This document shows, piece after piece, positions 18,592 through 22,604 of a DNA stretch of 22,604 nucleotides. The stretch comes from Stentor coeruleus (taxonomy: Eukaryota > Ciliophora > Heterotrichea > Heterotrichida > Stentoridae). The position numbers were made by a program, and so were the translations under genes. The stretch spans positions 1-22,604 of the forward strand of contig MPUH01001158.1 in NCBI GenBank assembly GCA_001970955.1, written 5' to 3'. The notes beneath the pieces are model-generated. The model ran no database searches, was not told where the DNA came from, and was given only the letters and a program-made list of their open reading frames with translations. Positions within the stretch are counted from its first letter, which is position 1. Every line of letters starts with the position of its first letter.

Positions 18592-19302
18592 TTAATCTTG
18601 CCATTGAGTCCTAACAATATCGCTATACTTAAAACTCTTATGGCAATTTATAAAATCCACATCTTCCAAATACCCAGAACAATAATAAGTCATAGTCTTT
18701 GGGTTAAGTTTAGGTCTTCCACCTCCACATGCAGGGCATTTAGGTATAACTCCTAATATTTTAGCATCAGCAATTCTTTCTATAACATCAGATTTATTTC
18801 CGGAAACTTTCATAAGATTTTTCCTGCACATGTCTTTTAGTTCTGAAAGACCATTTTTGTTAAGATCGTTTTCGAGTTCTAAGAACTTTTTATATTGATC
18901 GATGTCGTACATTGCATATTTTTTTGGTATTGATTTTACTTTTTGGACTGGTTCTGAGGATGGAGGTGGAGATGGGCTTTTGTTTGTGGTAGTTGGGATT
19001 TTTGTAGTGGATCTTGGAGTTTTTTTTAGAATTTTGCCTTCGGGTTGAGTTTTATCTTTTTTCTTTTCGGATTTTGAAGTTTTTGCTACTTCTGGCTGAG
19101 GTTTTTCTGACTTGTTTTGGGTTTTTGGGGGGGCCTTGGATTCTGAAACTTTTTTTTCTTGGGATTTAGGTTCTTTGGCTAGTTTTTCTTGCTTTTTTTC
19201 AGATTTTTTAGCTTTTTTGTTATCGATTTCTGTTTTCTTGTGCACCTCTTGGGTTTTGGCTGCTGGTTTTATTGTTCTTGTTTTGGAGCGTGTTTCTACC
19301 AT
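18592..19302 (-). CDS. Stand-alone PADR1 zinc-domain protein with Lys-rich N-terminus, 236 aa
   Basis: Residues 1 to about 125 are a Lys/Ser/Pro-rich disordered tail beginning MVETRSKTRT, likely DNA- or nucleosome-binding. Residues 130-185 form a SAP-like helical unit (NGLSELKDMCRKNLMKVSGN) and 186-235 a zinc unit with Cys189, Cys192, Cys208 and Cys220. The order and spacing match the PADR1/Zn3 domain of PARP1, where it transmits DNA-break sensing to the catalytic domain. Here no WGR, regulatory or ADP-ribosyltransferase domain follows: the frame stops with TAA 27 bases before the next gene. The role is probably in chromatin or DNA-damage binding, in the nucleus. An accessory partner of a separate PARP is one possibility. 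Confidence 0.85.
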   Translation of the reverse strand: MVETRSKTRTIKPAAKTQEVHKKTEIDNKKAKKSEKKQEKLAKEPKSQEKKVSESKAPPKTQNKSEKPQPEVAKTSKSEKKKDKTQPEGKILKKTPRSTTKIPTTTNKSPSPPPSSEPVQKVKSIPKKYAMYDIDQYKKFLELENDLNKNGLSELKDMCRKNLMKVSGNKSDVIERIADAKILGVIPKCPACGGGRPKLNPKTMTYYCSGYLEDVDFINCHKSFKYSDIVRTQWQD

Positions 19303-20258
19303 TATTATTATTAGATATTAAATATAGGATACATTTTTTTGGTTCTAATTTAAGAATAGGAGTCAAAAAATTGCACTTTTAAAGAAATTAGAGAAATTTA
19401 TGTTGGATGTTTAAAAGAAATAACTTATAGGTTTTATGATTTAAAGCATGTGAAATTTTTATATCAGAATAAAACTATTATAGTTTATATGAATAATATG
19501 TGAAGGCATTTTTTTTGTAGTAGGAATATGTATAAGGGTTAGTATTAATATTAGAGTAGAATTTTCTCTTCGAATATATAATTAGATTCATAATGATTTG
19601 ACTTGCTCTAGTGAGTGGCCTACAAATAAGTATAAAACCTTTCTAATATGCCATTTAGATCAGTTTCTATCAGAAACACTTGAACTTCCATATGTTTTTT
19701 ATCGATTCCCTTTGGCCTAGTTCATGGCAGCCAAAATTTTTGTACAGAGTTTTCTCAGGCTATTTGGTCTCAAATCACTGCTTTTAAATGCTTTCTAGCT
19801 AAGCATCTACCTAGAATGGCCACCCAACTTATTACCATAAAAAAAATTCATGGTTCTACAAACCACTAAAACCTCCAGCATCTCAGATTTAAGGTAGAGA
19901 TTATGCAAAAAAACCTTAATCAGAGACATTAGAACAAGCTAAAATGGGCTCTAGACAGCTTGATCCCTAAAACTGGGGAGCTACACTTTTTATCATTCCT
20001 ATAAGTTTGTATCATATCAGTATCAAAATATATCATATTTCACTTTATGATAAAAAAATAATTTTAATATTTTTCCATTCCAAGCGGGCTTTATTTTTAT
20101 AAAGCTTAATATTTTACCATAACAAAATCTGAAATATTTTATAAGCATAAAGTTATCTTTACATTCAAAACATCAAATCTTGCAACTTCATCTTTCATGC
20201 AAAGCCAAATCTTTTACCTAAAATCTTTTATTAGGGTATATTTACCAAATATATCTAT
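19303..20258. other. Intergenic region with an unexplained GC-richer core (about 19590-19990)
   Basis: 19303-19560 is G-rich and C-poor on the + strand and 20040-20258 is C-rich, as in other gaps. Between them, about 400 bases have visibly higher GC, balanced G and C, and no long frame on either strand. Short possible hairpins include GTTTC-TATCA-GAAAC near 19661 and TTTGGC...GCCAAA near 19708-19732. It resembles no snRNA, tRNA or SRP RNA that I can recognise. It could be a noncoding RNA gene or a decayed element. Confidence 0.45.
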
Positions 20259-21677
20259 CTAATTTGATGTGCGCCATAATGTCAAAAACACAGCAAATTT
20301 AAGTATGAAATTGAAATAACTGGCAAAAAGCGACCATTCATGAGCTCCATTTCCATCATGCCAATTACTCCCATAAACGCAAAACCAAAAAAAATCATAC
20401 AATTGAGAAAAAGCTACAAGATAAGCTAGCGTCTTAGCTTTTTCTGTAGAGTTTTTTTTAAAAATACTTCCTGAAACTGCAATAGCAATAGATACCTACA
20501 TAAGTTTTACATTTACAAAATCACTTCTTGCATACATGACCATAATAGATGTAAATATATATAAACACAATGATAATATTTTCATCCATCCACTGTCAAA
20601 ATGATAAAAGATTTTTTTTTCTGATAAAACTTCGAAATTACCTCCAAATGCAGGCTCGAAACCTGTGATTCTTGTTGATACAGAACGTTCTTCTCTGATT
20701 GTCCATTCGTTCTGACGGTCTAAGTGCCCGAATGGTTTTTTTATTTTATTTAGTTGATCTTCAAAAGACTGTAGATCTTTTTTGTCTGAGTCAAGAACAT
20801 TTTGCCATTGTTTGTTTATTTCTTCTAAATACCTAGTTTTGCTCCAGATCCAATGGAGGGAAAGTCTTATTTTGCCACAGTTGCCATCAATTGCTTGTGG
20901 GTTGCCTGATAAATTGAAATACTGATCATGTTTCATCTGATCTTTAAGCGTAGATAACTTGATCTTGACCTCTCCTTCAAAGTCATCTTTAAGGCCAATA
21001 TCTTTATCCATAACAATAATTTGAAGTTCTGAGTCACCAGATTCGATTTTAAATGTAAATTCTTCATTCCAAACTGGAGACAAAGTTTCAGGTATAACTT
21101 TAGTCATTTCTTGTTGTTTTTCACATTTTAATATAACATACGGGTCTGAAAGTCCATTAGAATCCATAGGTATCAAATCTTTAGCTTCTAATACTTCAAC
21201 AGTAAGCACACTACCATTCATAATCCCAAATCTATTATAGCTTTCTTGTGTTCTAGCTTGAATCAGTTTCTTCTTAAAATCATCCATTTTCCGTGAGTTG
21301 TCGCATATGTTCTTTTTGATATCTTTGATACGTGCTTGAAGCATATCTTCAGTCTCAACATAAGACCATAAAAATTCGTTTGTACTGACAATATTGTCAT
21401 GGTTTCTGTCCATTTTAGTGAAGATTTCTCTGCAAAGTTTATGATCATAAGAGGATCCTTGTTTTTCAGATAAAAAATCGTAAATTTCTTCATAGGTCAG
21501 CTGTTTGTCACCGTTTTTGTCTATTTGTTCGAATTCGCCCAGTAATTGTTTGTAGCGGTCTTGCATAATCCCTGTGATTGGAGAAGCACCAATAGATTGA
21601 CGCGGCTTTCTTACGCTAATCCTTGGAGAAACGCTACCATGGCTTGATCTAGGCACTTCCAAAAAAGAAGAACTCAT
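20259..21677 (-). CDS. Two EF-hands, C2 domain and C-terminal membrane segments, 467 aa
   Basis: Two exons (20511-21677, 20259-20495) join to 467 residues. Two canonical EF-hand loops lie at 53-64 (DKNGDKQLTYEE) and 90-101 (DRNHDNIVSTNE). A C2 domain spans about 155-275, with the calcium-site aspartates D172, D178, D224, D226 and D231/232. A helical charged region (280-315) leads to a membrane part: one segment near 364-382 and, from exon 2, segments near 388-398, 408-430 and 446-463. The protein is likely a calcium-regulated membrane protein. The order EF-EF-C2-TM differs from synaptotagmins (TM first) and from MCTPs (several C2 domains). Without splicing the protein would end after KLM, losing most of its membrane region. 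Stop TAG. Confidence 0.88.
20496..20510 (-). other. 15-base intron of the EF-hand/C2 gene
   Basis: On the minus strand it reads GTAAAACTTATGTAG, phase 0 after Asn389. It ends in an in-frame TAG. Removal opens 78 more codons rich in aromatic and hydrophobic residues, ending in TAG at 20261-20259. Confidence 0.9.
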
Positions 21678-22604
21678 TTATATTATATTTTTGAATATTT
21701 TCCCTACTTCCACTAATATGATATTTCAATGTTTTTAAATTAGTGCAAAAATTTGATAGCAAAAGTCAGGTTTAATTGTGATAAATGCAAATAAAATAAC
21801 ATAGTGTAGTAAATAAAGGTTTAGTAAATTTATAGAGCTTAAAATTTCAAATAAAAGTTTCAGTTAATTGCAATGAGATATTATTATAAAGTAGCCTAAT
21901 AATTCGCAAATATTATTGCCACATACTTTTTGCCTTTAACAAATATATTTGCATTTTTTATTTATGCCATATGCTTTATAAAAGATATACTACTCTATAA
22001 ATTATTAGGAACTAATTTACAAAAATAATACTTAGAAATGTGTTATCTAAATTTATCAACTTTAAGCATTACTATTAATCACAATACATGAAATCCAAAT
22101 AAAATTATTTCTGAATGGTTTTAAAAAGCTACTAAAGGGTTCCATTTAATGCTGATAAACTTTCTGTAGACTTTTTTCAAAAATAGAGAAATAAAGAACC
22201 AATGATAGAATACAAAAAAAATATCTATATTTAAATTTAACTCACGATTTCTTAAATAGATCAATTAATTTTATATTTATCAAACTAACCTGAAAAAATA
22301 GGTAAATCTATATAAGCTTGGCTAATATAGACATTATTTTTTTAGTTTCTGCATATCGTTTTTATCTTTGTTATTTTTGATATGTGCTATTTTTAGATAT
22401 ATTATTTTGACCATATGCTATTTTGAATATGTGATATTTTGAGATTTTGCCATAAAGTAGTATATTATATTAATAAAAGTCTATTCAAAATTAGTATATT
22501 ATATTAATAAAAGTCTATTCAAAATTCACTTTAGCCAAAAGTATGAACAATCAGAATTCATAGACGTTAAAATTTCATTATCAAAATCACATTTGATTTA
22601 TTAA
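21678..22604. other. AT-rich intergenic region to the right edge
   Basis: No gene seen. The first 250 bases are mildly G-over-C on the + strand. From about 22370 to 22445 there is a loose, imperfect repetition of ATATG(T/C)...CTATTTT words. A perfect 34-base tandem follows at 22458-22525. No frame running off the right edge could be supported. Confidence 0.55.
22458..22525. repeat. Perfect 34-base tandem duplication
   Basis: 22458-22491 and 22492-22525 are identical and abut with no N between them, unlike the assembly joins elsewhere. The unit begins TAGTATATTATATTAATAAA. It could be a real slippage duplication or a merged join. Confidence 0.85.

Noticed and set aside
1..22604. tRNA, rRNA, CRISPR array or bacterial operon features
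   Set aside because: No TTCGA-type T-loop within a cloverleaf, no rRNA segments, no regularly spaced repeats and no Shine-Dalgarno sites; gene content and introns are eukaryotic.

Overview
The window looks like macronuclear DNA of a heterotrich ciliate, most likely Stentor or a close relative. Three lines of sequence evidence support this. (1) Introns are only 15 or 16 bases: four can be placed with confidence, each GTA...AG and each restoring a recognisable protein or a long open frame. (2) The genetic code is standard: long frames such as a 590-codon TTLL gene contain no in-frame TAA, TAG or TGA, tryptophan is always TGG, and all three stops end genes. This argues against Paramecium/Tetrahymena (TAA/TAG sense) and Blepharisma (TGA = Trp). 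(3) The DNA is very AT-rich, with short single-exon or few-exon genes and intergenic gaps as small as 10-60 bases.

Layout, left to right. 1-267 (-) is the start of a Ser/Lys-rich gene that leaves the window. 1257-2018 (+) is a coiled-coil protein, followed 12 bases later by 2031-2920 (+), a protein with one C2H2-like zinc finger whose end changes frame. 2921-5021 is a long AT-rich gap with three assembly joins. 5022-6662 (+) is an MDR oxidoreductase fused to MORN repeats, convergent at 10 bases with 6673-7425 (-), an acylated EF-hand-like protein. 8147-8698 (-) is a small basic protein with a 15-base intron. 9676-10917 (-) is a RING-HC protein, divergent at 60 bases from the 101-residue ORF 10978-11283 (+). 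12013-13785 (-) is a TTLL polyglutamylase. 14822-15349 (-) is a coiled-coil protein with CxxC. 15771-15950 (+) is a 59-residue ORF ending in a CaaX-like motif. 16540-17065 (-) is an SR splicing factor with an RRM and two zinc knuckles (two introns). 17275-18564 (-) is a long coiled-coil protein. 18592-19302 (-) is a stand-alone PADR1 zinc-domain protein. 20259-21677 (-) has two EF-hands, a C2 domain and membrane segments, with a 15-base intron before the last exon.

These are unlinked eukaryotic housekeeping, cytoskeletal and signalling genes, not an operon. Themes that recur are cilia and cortex (TTLL glutamylase, coiled coils, MORN), calcium (three possible EF-hands in two proteins, one C2) and nuclear RNA/DNA binding (SR protein, PADR1).

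Two things stand out at larger scale. Most intergenic regions show an extreme strand asymmetry: the + strand is C-depleted just right of a gene and G-depleted just left of the next gene, whatever the gene orientation. Also, seven single-N positions are flanked by near-identical direct copies of 34-206 bases. These are unmerged contig overlaps, not biology, though some copies differ by SNPs that may be allelic.
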